This document shows, one piece after another, positions 1 to 10,100 of a stretch of DNA of 31,382 nt. The translations under genes were made by a program, and so were the position numbers. Position 1 is the first letter of the stretch, and each line of letters opens with the position of its first letter. The notes under the pieces were generated by a model. The model was not told the DNA's origin, ran no database searches, and worked only from the letters and a program-made list of their open reading frames with translations. Source of the stretch: an uncultured Phocaeicola sp. (GTDB taxonomy: Bacteria > Bacteroidota > Bacteroidia > Bacteroidales > Bacteroidaceae); assembly GCA_948566455.1 (NCBI GenBank), contig CAOYQO010000030.1, positions 1-31,382 on the forward strand, in the 5' to 3' direction.

Positions 1-186
1 AAGAGTAGTTCTGAAGGAACTAAGGAAACGGAATTACTTGATTTTCAATAAACTTTAAAAAAAATCACAGCTATGTTAAAACGACTAAAATCAGTCAGTA
101 TGTTGCTGTTCCTAATGGGTGCCTCTACAGGATCAGCATACGCGGTCGCCAATCCCGGCGTTACCGATGTGAAAATCACACAACAG
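1..186 (+). repeat. Direct repeat copy 1: susC leader plus signal-peptide coding block
   Basis: This block recurs at 7004-7188 in the same orientation with only about five differences. It covers 72 bases of untranslated leader and the first 38 codons of the first SusC. The first 54 bases are identical in both copies, and a second identical run of about 76 bases spans the start codon. The leader contains a small hairpin (6-22) with arms TAGTTC and GAACTA around a 5-base loop. Similarity continues downstream but drops sharply after codon 38. The window begins inside this leader, so the promoter of the first cassette cannot be seen. Confidence 0.95.
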
Positions 187-3100
187 ACAGGGACATGTAC
201 GGGTATCGTCAAGGATGCTACGGGAGAAGGTGTTATCGGTGCATCTGTAGTAGTGAAAGGGACTACGAATGGTACTATCACAGGGCTTGACGGTGACTTC
301 TCTTTAAGTAATGTAAAGGAAGGGGATATCATTGTTATCTCTTTCGTTGGTTATGCTACTCAAGAAATAAAATGGACCGGGAAACCTCTAGATGTTCTTT
401 TGAAAGATGATACTCAATTGTTGGGTGAGGTAGTTGTAACCGCTCTAGGATTGAAACGTGAGGAAAAGGCGCTGGGTTATGCCGTTACCGAAGTAAGGGG
501 TGATGAATTGAAAGCAGCCAACACCATTTCTCCGGTTACTGCATTACAAGGAAAAGTAGCAGGTGTTGAAATTTCCAGTTCAGATGGTGGTATCTTTGGC
601 GCAGCCAAAATTCAAATCCGTGGTGCTTCCACGATGGGCAATAACAACCAGCCTATTTATGTAGTAGACGGTGTTATACTGGATAATAATGTATCTGGTA
701 ATGATGACTTGAACTGGGGGAGTAATTCCAGTGACTATGGTAATGAATTGAAAAATCTAAATCCTGATGATTTTGAAACAGTTTCTGTTTTAAAAGGTGC
801 CGCAGCGACTGCACTCTATGGTTCTCGTGGTTTGAATGGTGCTGTTGTAATTACTACTAAAAGTGGCAAGGGTGGTAGTGGATTAGGTATCAGTTTCTCT
901 CAAACATTCGGTATCGACCATGCATATAAAACTCCAGATATTCAGACTGTCTATGGTGATGGTCCGTATGTAGGACGTTATGACGCAGATGGTGATGGTA
1001 ATATCTGGCAACCAACACAATTCCAAGTGAACTCAGCTGGACAACATACCTTAATTGGAACTTGGGGAACTGGATTTGGTCCTAAATATGACGGTAGTCA
1101 AATTGAAAATTATGACGGTACAATGACTACTTATTCCCCACATAAAAATAATATGTTGGATATGTATCAAATAGGTTTCAACACCAATACAAATCTAGCT
1201 ATTCATGGTGGTAATGACAAAACCACATTCTATGCTTCCATGTCTTATAAACATGCTGAATCCACTACTCCGAATAATACATTTGAGCGTTATTCTTTCT
1301 TGGTAAAAGCAACACATAAATTAAATGATTGGGTAGATGTTGCAGCTTCTGTGAATTTTTCTAATTCAACGCCAAGAAATGCAGCACGCAATATCGGTGA
1401 AAATTTCGTAAACGGAACATGGACTCCCAATTATGACCCCCAATATTTCCGTAACAAATATCTCGGTGAACATGGTGGAGTGGCAAGTACTGATTATGGT
1501 GACATCTATGGAAATGTTCCTGGTAAAACCTATTGGTTCGAAATTGATAAATATGATTATCGCCAAAAAGAAACAGTTGTACGCCCTACTTTTGAAGTTA
1601 ATATGAAAATAACCGACTGGCTGAAATTTAAAGCTGATGCTAATATGAATTATTACTACAATCGTGGTGATAACAAAGAATTAGGAACCGGATATGCCAA
1701 TGATGGAGGCTATTATAAAATTTGGCAAAACACAAAGGAACAAACCACTTTTGGTGGCTCGTTTACTTGGAACAAAACTATAAAAGATTATTATATTGGT
1801 GGCTTTGCACGCTTTGAATATTATAATACTAGCAGATATGAATATTCTGTAAATACTGACGGAGGTATGGTGGTTCCTGGACAATGGTTCGTTGATAACT
1901 CAAAGAATCCTAAAAAATCCGATGGTGGATTGAAAAGCGAAAAACGTATGCTTTCTGCCATTTTTGCTTTAAATTTAGGATGGAAGAATCAAGTCTATTT
2001 GGATGTTACAGGACGTAATGATTGGTCTTCTGCATTAGTTTATGCTAATGGTACAGGTAATCATTCTTATTTTTACCCTTCAGTTTCAGGTTCTTGGATT
2101 ATTAGTGAAACATTCCGTGAGCAATTGCCCGAATGGATCTCTTTCGCTAAGGTTCGTGGCTCGTGGGCACAAGTAGGTAATGATACCGATCCTTATTATG
2201 TAAACCAGGCTTATGGATTTGGTACAATTGAATTGCCTAATGGCGGGAATATTTATACCAATACTTTAAATACAATAATGAAAGCCTCCAATTTAAAACC
2301 GGAACGTAAAAATGCTTGGGAAATTGGTTTGGACTTCCGTACATTTAAAAACCGTCTGAATTTGGATGTAACTTACTATAAAGAAAATACCAAAGATCAA
2401 ATAATGGAAATAGCAACTCCTTGGGTATCAGGTATCAGTACACAATTGATTAATGCTGGTAATATTCAGAATCAAGGTATAGAGTTAGCTTTGAATACTA
2501 TTCCTTTCCAAAATGAAGATTGGGAATGGGGACTAGATTTCACATGGACCAAAAATACGAGTAAGATTGTAGAACTCCATCCGGATGCAGCTGAATATAT
2601 TTCACTTGCAGGTCAAGTAAACGCCTATGACTACCGTATTGGTTCTGTTGCTAAAGTTGGTGGAAGTTATGGTATGTTAATGACTGATATTCTTCCTGCT
2701 CGTGACGATCAAGGGCGAGTTTTGTTGAACTACAGTGATACGCGTCGTGCTGTATACGAACGTAGAAGTGGAGTGGTTCAGGAATTGGGTGATATGCAAC
2801 CGGATTTTTTAGGTTCTATGTCAACAAGCCTGCGCTGGAAAAATTTAAGTTTACATGTAGGTCTTGATATGCGTATCGGTGGTTTAGTAGCTATGTATAG
2901 CAACCGTTACGGTTCAAATGCCGGCTGGACTAAAACGTCTTTAAAATATCGTGATGCGGCAAGTGGTGGTTTGACTTGGACAAGTCAGTATGCAGGGGGT
3001 AGCAATGGAATCACCTATGAAGATGGTGTTATTTTAGAAGGAGTGTTTGCCCCGGGTACTTCAGCTACAGGTATTGATGGCAAATCACATGACATCAGTG

Positions 3101-3465
3101 GTATGACCCATCAGCAAGCTATTGATGCAGGTATTATCGAACCGACCCATGCTAGTGCATATCATGTGTTTAGAAATTCTTGGGGCGAAGGTGTCGTTAA
3201 TGATGACTGGGTGCATGAGTTAAGTTACATAGCTCTTCGTGATATCACATTGTCATATCGTATGCCTAAAAGCATAGCATCAAAGATTGGTGCTAAAGGT
3301 TTGAATTTAAGTTTAGCAGCACGCAATGTAGGCTATATATATAATTCATTGCCTAATAACGTTCACCCGGAAAGTGTTCGTGGTAATAGATCTGCAGAAT
3401 TCCGTATCCGTGGTTATGAACCATATATTAGAAACTATACGTTTACTATTAATGCCGAATTCTAA
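73..3465 (+). CDS. SusC/RagA-family TonB-dependent outer-membrane receptor (pair 1)
   Basis: An 1130-residue outer-membrane transporter, expected to import a ligand captured by its SusD partner using TonB energy. Residues 1-24 form a signal peptide ending in SAYA. Residues about 42-114 are a carboxypeptidase-regulatory-like domain, followed by the TonB-box-like segment LGEVVVTALG (about 118-127). A plug domain follows with the typical IQIRGASTMG and VVDGV motifs and the segment VSVLKGAAATALYGSRG. The rest is a beta-barrel ending in NAEF, with the terminal Phe typical of barrel proteins. Length is normal for SusC. The susD-like gene starts 35 bases downstream, so the two are probably one operon. 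No glycosidase, protease or regulator lies next to it, so the substrate cannot be named. Confidence 0.95.
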   Translation: MLKRLKSVSMLLFLMGASTGSAYAVANPGVTDVKITQQTGTCTGIVKDATGEGVIGASVVVKGTTNGTITGLDGDFSLSNVKEGDIIVISFVGYATQEIKWTGKPLDVLLKDDTQLLGEVVVTALGLKREEKALGYAVTEVRGDELKAANTISPVTALQGKVAGVEISSSDGGIFGAAKIQIRGASTMGNNNQPIYVVDGVILDNNVSGNDDLNWGSNSSDYGNELKNLNPDDFETVSVLKGAAATALYGSRGLNGAVVITTKSGKGGSGLGISFSQTFGIDHAYKTPDIQTVYGDGPYVGRYDADGDGNIWQPTQFQVNSAGQHTLIGTWGTGFGPKYDGSQIENYDGTMTTYSPHKNNMLDMYQIGFNTNTNLAIHGGNDKTTFYASMSYKHAESTTPNNTFERYSFLVKATHKLNDWVDVAASVNFSNSTPRNAARNIGENFVNGTWTPNYDPQYFRNKYLGEHGGVASTDYGDIYGNVPGKTYWFEIDKYDYRQKETVVRPTFEVNMKITDWLKFKADANMNYYYNRGDNKELGTGYANDGGYYKIWQNTKEQTTFGGSFTWNKTIKDYYIGGFARFEYYNTSRYEYSVNTDGGMVVPGQWFVDNSKNPKKSDGGLKSEKRMLSAIFALNLGWKNQVYLDVTGRNDWSSALVYANGTGNHSYFYPSVSGSWIISETFREQLPEWISFAKVRGSWAQVGNDTDPYYVNQAYGFGTIELPNGGNIYTNTLNTIMKASNLKPERKNAWEIGLDFRTFKNRLNLDVTYYKENTKDQIMEIATPWVSGISTQLINAGNIQNQGIELALNTIPFQNEDWEWGLDFTWTKNTSKIVELHPDAAEYISLAGQVNAYDYRIGSVAKVGGSYGMLMTDILPARDDQGRVLLNYSDTRRAVYERRSGVVQELGDMQPDFLGSMSTSLRWKNLSLHVGLDMRIGGLVAMYSNRYGSNAGWTKTSLKYRDAASGGLTWTSQYAGGSNGITYEDGVILEGVFAPGTSATGIDGKSHDISGMTHQQAIDAGIIEPTHASAYHVFRNSWGEGVVNDDWVHELSYIALRDITLSYRMPKSIASKIGAKGLNLSLAARNVGYIYNSLPNNVHPESVRGNRSAEFRIRGYEPYIRNYTFTINAEF

Positions 3466-3500
3466 TGCATAATGCTTTAACAATATAAAATTGAATTAGT

Positions 3501-5360
3501 ATGAAATTAAAATATTTATTTGCTTCATGCATTTTAGGTGCAGGACTTTTATCCTCTTGTGCCGATGAGTTTAAAGATATAAACTCAAGTGAAGGTGACA
3601 TTTCAACTCCTAATATCCGTTTTTTATTCACGGAATGCCTATATCAATTCGAACCGATGGATTATTCTGCATGGTATTATGATTTTCCGCGTATTGGTGC
3701 TTGGGGACAGTGTATTGTTAGCCCAAGTGGTAATGTAGACAGTTTTAATCTGATAACCGAGCAAGGTAGTACAGGATCGAATATATATGATACTTTACGT
3801 ATGATAAATGATTTACGTTATCAAATTTCTCAAATGTCTGATGAAGATAAAGCACGTTATGGATATATTCAATATCTATGTAATCCTTTAGCTGTCTTTC
3901 TGGCAATGGGTGATAGCGATATGTATGGCTCACTTCAATACACGGAAGCAGAGATGGCTCGTTATGGAGGCACATTGTATCCCAAATTTGACACACAGGA
4001 AGAATTATATGATTATTGGTTGAAGGAATTGGACGAGGCTATTAACTATCTTACGACTAATAATATTAGCGATATCTTAGGTAATCAGGATTTCATATAC
4101 AATGGCGATGTCAAAAAATGGGCGAAATTCGCCAACTCTTTAAAATTAAAGCTAGCAGCACGTCTTGTTAATAAAGACAGAAACAGAGCCATTAAGATAG
4201 CAAATGAAGTCATAGCCAATCAGGCTGGTATATTAGAATCCGCAACTGATGATTTTATTTATAATCGCGGAAGAACAAACAATCACTGGAACAATGATTT
4301 CCCTCAAGGTGCCGGACATGATTTATTAATTGACTTTATGAAAGACAACCGCGACACACGTCTGTTAAGTGCCTTCACAAAGAATGAGTTTAACGGAGCT
4401 GTAATACAAGCATTCTTGGATCAAGGTAAAGAAATTCCTCCTTATATCGCCGAAAACGCTATTATCGAAGACGGTAAATTTAAAGGCTGGACAGGTCCAG
4501 GCGAACCATGGGTACGTTATTACGGAGCCCCTTTAAAGATTGGTGCTGGCTTGGAAGAGAATAACAAATGGATTTTTGACCCTACAGGTTTATTGTTCCA
4601 GTTAAAAACTTCCGCAGGTGGAACAAGAGATTATGAAGCGCTGTCATTCCGCAATCAGGAATTAGTAAAAGGTATTTATGACTTCACTTATCCAGATGCA
4701 CCGGATGTAACACCTGATAAAGATATTCAAATAACCCCATGGTATGGCATTTATTTCTCAGCAGCAGAAGTACAATTATTATTAGCTGAATTTAAATTAT
4801 TAGGAGCTAATGCACCTAAATCGGCTCAAGAATATCTGACAGAAGGTTGTCGTTTATCTGCTTATGTATATGACAAAGCAGCGGAACTCAATCAAGTTCC
4901 TTATTATTCACGTACTTGTGTAAATGACCCGCTCGATGCTACTATTAAGATTGATGATACCATGGTTAATGAAATGCTCTCTCATGATGCTTTCAAATTA
5001 ACTGGTGATACTAAATCTGATTTGGAAAAGGTATATATTCAGCAGTACATCCACTATATAATGAGCCCTCTTGATCAGTTTATAAATGTACGTCGTTCCG
5101 GTATTCCCATGAAAAACAGTACATTATTACCTTGGGAGGAATTTAGTGATTTATTGGATTATTCAACATTAATTCCGAGACGTTTCAAAGTAAGTGAACC
5201 TGCTCCTACAGATCAGATGCGTGATATTACAATTGCAGCATATAAAGCGCAAGGGTTCTCTTATGGTACTGACAATGCAGATCCTGACAAACTAAACTCT
5301 CAGCGTGTATGGGTAGATGAAGGAAATCCGCAATTTGGCGAAGGACCTAATTTGAATTAA
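3501..5360 (+). CDS. SusD/RagB-like surface lipoprotein (pair 1)
   Basis: A 619-residue lipoprotein expected to sit on the cell surface as the ligand-binding lid of the SusC barrel encoded 35 bases upstream. The signal peptide ends in a lipobox with Cys20 (LLSSC), followed by ADEF. The acidic residues right after the cysteine fit the Bacteroides surface-export signal. The helical TPR-like SusD core is recognisable in stretches such as VKKWAKFANSLKLKLAARL and in the late segment WYGIYFSAAEVQLLLAEF. The sequence looks closer to the SusD-like_2 group than to starch SusD, but that is judged by eye. A strong terminator at 5405-5445 closes the operon. The ligand is unknown. Confidence 0.9.
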   Translation: MKLKYLFASCILGAGLLSSCADEFKDINSSEGDISTPNIRFLFTECLYQFEPMDYSAWYYDFPRIGAWGQCIVSPSGNVDSFNLITEQGSTGSNIYDTLRMINDLRYQISQMSDEDKARYGYIQYLCNPLAVFLAMGDSDMYGSLQYTEAEMARYGGTLYPKFDTQEELYDYWLKELDEAINYLTTNNISDILGNQDFIYNGDVKKWAKFANSLKLKLAARLVNKDRNRAIKIANEVIANQAGILESATDDFIYNRGRTNNHWNNDFPQGAGHDLLIDFMKDNRDTRLLSAFTKNEFNGAVIQAFLDQGKEIPPYIAENAIIEDGKFKGWTGPGEPWVRYYGAPLKIGAGLEENNKWIFDPTGLLFQLKTSAGGTRDYEALSFRNQELVKGIYDFTYPDAPDVTPDKDIQITPWYGIYFSAAEVQLLLAEFKLLGANAPKSAQEYLTEGCRLSAYVYDKAAELNQVPYYSRTCVNDPLDATIKIDDTMVNEMLSHDAFKLTGDTKSDLEKVYIQQYIHYIMSPLDQFINVRRSGIPMKNSTLLPWEEFSDLLDYSTLIPRRFKVSEPAPTDQMRDITIAAYKAQGFSYGTDNADPDKLNSQRVWVDEGNPQFGEGPNLN

Positions 5361-5404
5361 TGAAAAAACAGTCTGAAATATGACGCTAGTCCAAGTTTAT
5401 TAAT

Positions 5405-5445
5405 AAAAAAGGAAGAGGTTATGTGATATATTCTCTTCCTTTTTT
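5405..5445 (+). terminator. Rho-independent terminator after susD pair 1
   Basis: A perfect 13-bp stem (AAAAAAGGAAGAG at 5405-5417 and its complement at 5433-5445) closes a 15-base loop and ends in a T run. It lies 45 bases past the SusD stop codon, with no gene starting before the ATPase, and fits the end of the first SusCD operon. Confidence 0.85.
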
Positions 5446-5451
5446 ATTATA

Positions 5452-5506
5452 CCCAAAATCATTTGATATTCTGATATCGGCAAAGCATATTATGCATAGG
5501 TCATAG
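5452..5506. repeat. Post-terminator repeat, copy A
   Basis: A 55-base non-coding block that matches 12335-12389 at 49 of 55 positions. Both copies begin CCCAAAATCATTTGATATTC and both sit shortly after the terminator of a SusCD operon. The rest of the 5361-5662 gap holds the terminator, this repeat, and the ATPase promoter region. Its function is unknown. It may be a trace of cassette duplication or a dispersed genomic repeat. Confidence 0.85.
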
Positions 5507-5623
5507 AGCCACTTAACATAAGCCAAATAAAAAAGGGCAGTACACTTGGGCGAAGGTCTGAACTTTATTTAAACAAATGGCAATGTGAGCATTTTATTGC
5601 TGCAACTTTAAAAAAAAACTCGT

Positions 5624-5660
5624 TTTGTTTATCGCGATGAACAATTTATTACTATTTTTG
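5624..5660 (+). promoter_or_regulatory. ATPase promoter with embedded palindromic operator
   Basis: A -7 element TATTTTTG lies at 5653-5660 and a -33-like TTTG at 5624-5627. The spacing of 25 is a little longer than usual. Between them is a near-perfect 20-base palindrome (5625-5644) centred on ATCGCGAT, with 9 of 10 base pairs matching. A palindrome between promoter elements is the expected place for a repressor site. Because the -7 element ends only 2 bases before the first ATG (5663), transcription would start past that ATG. Confidence 0.55.
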
Positions 5661-5662
5661 TA

Positions 5663-6880
5663 ATGTGTGATAAACAAAAAGAAGAAATGGAACGATTATT
5701 TGAATCCTTTATCAAGAAACTGGCTATAACAAATACTTCTTTTGTACGTAGCCTGATGAATGAGATAGAATGGGAAGCTCGTCTTATCGGTATAAAGGGG
5801 GCCCGGGGAGTTGGAAAAACAACTTTATTGTTGCAGTATATCAAACTGAACCTTCCAATGGATAAAACCGTACTTTATGCCAGTGTGGATAATATTTGGT
5901 TCAGTGAACATAAACTTTATGATTTAGCTTCCGATTTTGTAAAGCGGGGAGGAAAATATCTGTTTCTGGATGAAGTACACAAATACCCCAACTGGTCTCA
6001 AGAACTGAAAAATATTTATGATGACTTACCTGAACTTCATGTAGTCTTTACAGGTTCGTCCTTGCTTGAAATCTTAAATGCCAAATCGGATTTAAGCCGG
6101 CGGGCTATTGTTTATGAAATGCAAGGTTTTTCTTTTCGCGAGTATTTAAACTGGAATGAAAAACTATCATTGCCGATATTGACTTTAAATAATATATTGG
6201 ACAATCATCTGGCATTATCTGTCGGGATAGTAGACAAAGTTAAAGTTCTGAAACATTTTTCTGATTATTTGAAACATGGATATTATCCTTATTACAATGA
6301 ATTACCCGCTCTTTATTATTCAAGAATAAATGAAGTGGTCAATCTGATTGTGGAATTGGAGATTCCACAGTTAAGAGGGGTTGATATTTCATATACAACT
6401 AAAATTAAGCAGTTACTATATATCATTGCAGAGTCGGCGCCTTTTATTCCTAATGTCAGCAAACTAAGTGAACGGATAGGAATCTCACGTAATTCATTGC
6501 TGGCCTATCTGGATGCCCTCCATGACAGCTGTCTGACTATGAATCTCCAAAAAGAAGGCTCCGGCATAAGCCGCTTGCAAAAACCTGATAAACTGTTTTT
6601 GGAGAATCCTAATTTAATGTATGCATTGTCTGCCAGTCAGATTGATATTGGAAATGTCAGGGAAACTTTTTTTGCCAACCAATTGCGTTATTGCCACAGA
6701 ATAAACGTTTCTAAAGAGAGTGATTTCTTTATTGATGGACGCTATACTTTTGAAGTCGGTGGTAGACATAAAGGTAAACAACAAATAAATGGACTTTCTG
6801 ATGCATATATTGTCGCTGATGATATAGAGTATGGAATAAATAATAAAATACCATTATGGTTATTCGGCTTTCTATATTAG
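5663..6880 (+). CDS. AAA_14/DUF4143-type P-loop ATPase
   Basis: A 405-residue cytoplasmic ATPase of the AAA plus DUF4143 type, widespread in gut Bacteroidales and without an established role. Walker A is GARGVGKTT (46-54), Walker B is YLFLDEV (99-105), and a sensor-like FTGSSLLEI follows near 129, with an RR pair at 146-147. Residues about 245-290 resemble a winged helix. The C-terminus (about 340-405) resembles the nuclease-like fold of this family, with FEVGG at 363-367 where many members have EVK. The first in-frame ATG is given here, but the promoter at 5653-5660 argues for Met9 (base 5687), which follows a purine-rich stretch. It stands alone between two SusCD cassettes with its own promoter and a 19-bp-stem terminator, so it is probably not part of their operons. 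Confidence 0.85.
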   Translation: MCDKQKEEMERLFESFIKKLAITNTSFVRSLMNEIEWEARLIGIKGARGVGKTTLLLQYIKLNLPMDKTVLYASVDNIWFSEHKLYDLASDFVKRGGKYLFLDEVHKYPNWSQELKNIYDDLPELHVVFTGSSLLEILNAKSDLSRRAIVYEMQGFSFREYLNWNEKLSLPILTLNNILDNHLALSVGIVDKVKVLKHFSDYLKHGYYPYYNELPALYYSRINEVVNLIVELEIPQLRGVDISYTTKIKQLLYIIAESAPFIPNVSKLSERIGISRNSLLAYLDALHDSCLTMNLQKEGSGISRLQKPDKLFLENPNLMYALSASQIDIGNVRETFFANQLRYCHRINVSKESDFFIDGRYTFEVGGRHKGKQQINGLSDAYIVADDIEYGINNKIPLWLFGFLY

Positions 6881-6906
6881 TGCTCTTTTCGGTAGAAAAT
6901 AGATAG

Positions 6907-6952
6907 AAAATTGTATTTAAAAGTCCTTCTATAGACTTTTAAATACAATTTT
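6907..6952 (+). terminator. Terminator after the ATPase gene
   Basis: A perfect 19-bp AT-rich stem (6907-6925 with 6934-6952) closes an 8-base loop and is followed by a T-rich tail (TTTCTTTTTG region). It starts 26 bases after the ATPase stop codon and separates that gene from the second SusCD leader. The stem is long enough to form on either strand. Confidence 0.85.
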
Positions 6953-7003
6953 TCTTTTTGAGGCATAAAAATAAAACACATTGATATTCAGATACATAGC
7001 TAC

Positions 7004-7188
7004 AAGAGTAGTTCTGAAGGAACTAAGGAAACGGAATTACTTGATTTTCAATAAACTAAAAAAAAATCACAGCTATGTTAAAACGACTAAAATCAGTCAG
7101 TATGTTGCTGTTCCTAATGGGTGCCTCTACAGGAGCAGCATACGCGGTCGCCAATCCCGGCGTTGCCGATGTGAAAATCACACAACAA
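7004..7188 (+). repeat. Direct repeat copy 2: susC leader plus signal-peptide coding block
   Basis: The second copy of the block at 1-186, 7003 bases further on. The leader is one base shorter because of a change in the T/A run before the start codon. The TAGTTC/GAACTA hairpin is at 7009-7025. In the bases between the ATPase terminator and this block I find no convincing TAnnTTTG promoter, so the transcription start of the second cassette is unresolved. Confidence 0.95.
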
Positions 7189-10100
7189 AATGGAGCTTGT
7201 ACAGGAGTTGTAGTAGACGCTACAGGTGAAACCGTTATCGGTGCGTCTGTAGTAGTGAAAGGTACGACTAATGGTACGATAACCGGACTTGATGGCGACT
7301 TCTCTTTATCCAATGTGAAAAAAGGGGATATCATTCAAATTTCATTTGTAGGTTATCAAACAGTAGAGATTCCTTGGGATGGACAACCCATGAATGTAAC
7401 TTTACAGGATGACACACAAACATTGGGTGAAGTTGTAGTGACTGCTCTTGGTATCAAACGTGAGAAAAAAGCACTGGGTTATGCCATGCAGGAGGTAAAA
7501 GGTGACGCGTTACTTGAAGCTCGTGAAACGAACCTCGCAAATGCTTTGACAGGTAAAGTTTCAGGTGTCCAGATTATCCGTTCAAGTAATGGTCCTGGCG
7601 GTTCTTCCAAAATCCAGCTTCGTGGTGCGAATTCTGTAACAGGTTTGAACCAGCCGTTAATTGTTGTCGATGGTGTGCCAATGGATAACTTTACAGGAGC
7701 AAGTAATAATGATATTGATAACCCGACATTGGATATGGGTAATGGACTTTCAGATATTAATGCTGAAGATATTGAGTCCATGTCTGTGTTGAAAGGTGCG
7801 TCAGCTGCTGCACTTTATGGTTCTCGTGCCGGTAATGGTGTTATTTTGATTACAACTAAAAAAGGAACAAAGCGTGAAGGTTTGGGTATCACTATCTCTG
7901 GTTCAGTTTCCGCTGAGACAACATTTATGCTCCCTAAACGCCAAAAAGCCTTTGGACAAGGTGAGAATGGCGTGTTCGACTCAACTAACGGCTATAGCTG
8001 GGGTCCTGAAGTAACAGGGCAAAGCTATACAAAATGGGATGGTACAACTGCAAATATGCAAATCTTTGATAACGTAAAAAATTTCTTTGATACAGGTGTG
8101 AACTTATCAGAAAGCATATCATTCCAGCAGCAGTATGATAAAACATCCATTTACACCTCATTGAATCGTATGGATGACTCCAGCATGATACCGGGTGCTA
8201 ACTTAAGCCGTACAAACTTAACTTTGCGTGCATCTTCTACTTTTGGTAAAGATGATCGTTGGAGCATTGATGCAAAAGTACAATACATCAATACCCTCGC
8301 AGAAAACCGCCCTATCAGTGGTGCACGTGGGAATAATGCATTTTATACTATTTTCAATATGCCTACGACTATTGACATCCGTGACTTTTCCAGCCCTGTC
8401 AAAGACGAATTCGGCGAAATGATCTGGTGGAGTAAAGGGGGTATCAACCCTTATTGGTCTAAAGATTATAATCCCAATAAAGACAGTCGCAATCGTTTCC
8501 TGATGAACGGATCATTGAAGTACAAATTTACAGATTGGCTGGATGCTGAAATCAAAGCCGGTAGTGATATGTATTTCACTGAGGGTGAAGAGAAATTGTA
8601 TGCAGGAAGTCCTACTAATAATAAGAACAGCCGTTACAGCACTAGTGAGAAAAAGTTCTTCGAAAATAATTTCAGCTTTTTGATCAGTGGCCATAAAGAT
8701 GAATTGTTTGGAAAATTTGGTGGTAATTTCTCTTTTGGTGGTAACTTAATGGAAAGAAAATCTACAGGTTTGGATAATGCTATGGGAAAATTGACTGCTC
8801 CCGATTTATTCTCTTTAGCCAATGGTGACAAAAAAGATTTGTCAATAACCGAAACCTATATTCATAAAAAAATCAATTCTTTGTATGGAACTCTTGGGAT
8901 CAACTATAATGGTTGGGCATTCTTGGATGCAACTTTCCGTAATGACTGGTCATCAGCTTTGAATAAAGAAAACCGTTCATTCTTCTATCCGTCTGTTTCA
9001 TTGTCATGGGTGATCAGTGATATGGTGGGTAAAGTAGGCAAAGGCATGCCCGAATGGTTTACTTATGCTAAAGCACGTGCATCTTTTGCACAAGTAGGTA
9101 ACGATATGGATGCATATCAGTTATATAATACATATAGTATTGGTTCAGACCCTAATGGCAATACAACTGCCGGACAAGGAAAAACCAAATACGATGCAGA
9201 TGTACGCAGCGAGTTGATTACTTCTTGGGAAGCCGGTGCTGAATTGAAATTCTTCAATAACCGTTTAGGAGTTGACTTTGCATGGTACAAGACAAACGCA
9301 AAACGCCAGTTAATGAATATTCCTTTAAATAACCTTTCCGGTTATGATAACATGAAAGTAAATGCAGGTAACATTCAAAATACCGGTATTGAAATCATGT
9401 TGAATGCACGCCCTATCGAAACAGCTCAATTTAGTTGGGATACTCAGTTGAACTTCTCTCAGAACAAGAGTAAGATTATTGAATTATTACCGGGAAAACC
9501 AGGTATGCAGTATGCTTTAGGAGGTTCTGACGCATTACAGGTTTATGCAGTTGCGGGAGGTGCTTATGGTGAAATCTGGGGTACCAAATATCAACGAGTA
9601 GAAGAAGGAGAATTTAAAGGACAATTATTACTCAATGAATCAGGACTGCCACAGGCCACTAGTGACAAGCATAAGATTGGTGAACAACAGCCTGACTTCC
9701 TATTAGGATGGACAAATACATTTAATTATAAAAACTTCACACTTAGTTTCCTGATTGACGGACGTTTTGGTGGCGATATTTTCTCATTCACCAATATGAA
9801 CTTGCAACGTAGTGGTATTGCCGAATGTACTGCTCCAGGCGGTAAACGTGAGGATATCGTTGTAGCGGGAGTTATCAAAGATGGCAACGGTTATAAGGTA
9901 AATGATCAAAGTGTTTCTTTAGAACGTTATTACAAAGCTTTGGCTACAGGCCGCGCCGGTATTTCGGAAGCTTATATCTATGATGCTACCAACATCCGTT
10001 TGCGTAACATCGCCTTGAGTTATCGTTTCCCGTCATCTATGTTGAAAAAGACTCCGTTCCAACAGGTTAAGCTTGGTTTCACCGTGAATAATGTATGGAT

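Noticed and set aside
1..7188. SusC invertible shufflon
   Set aside because: The two repeats are in direct, not inverted, orientation and no recombinase gene is present; deletion or conversion is possible, inversion between them is not.
6981..7229. 82-codon frame running from the second leader into the SusC gene
   Set aside because: It is out of frame with SusC and is not preserved in the otherwise nearly identical first leader, so it is unlikely to be a leader peptide.
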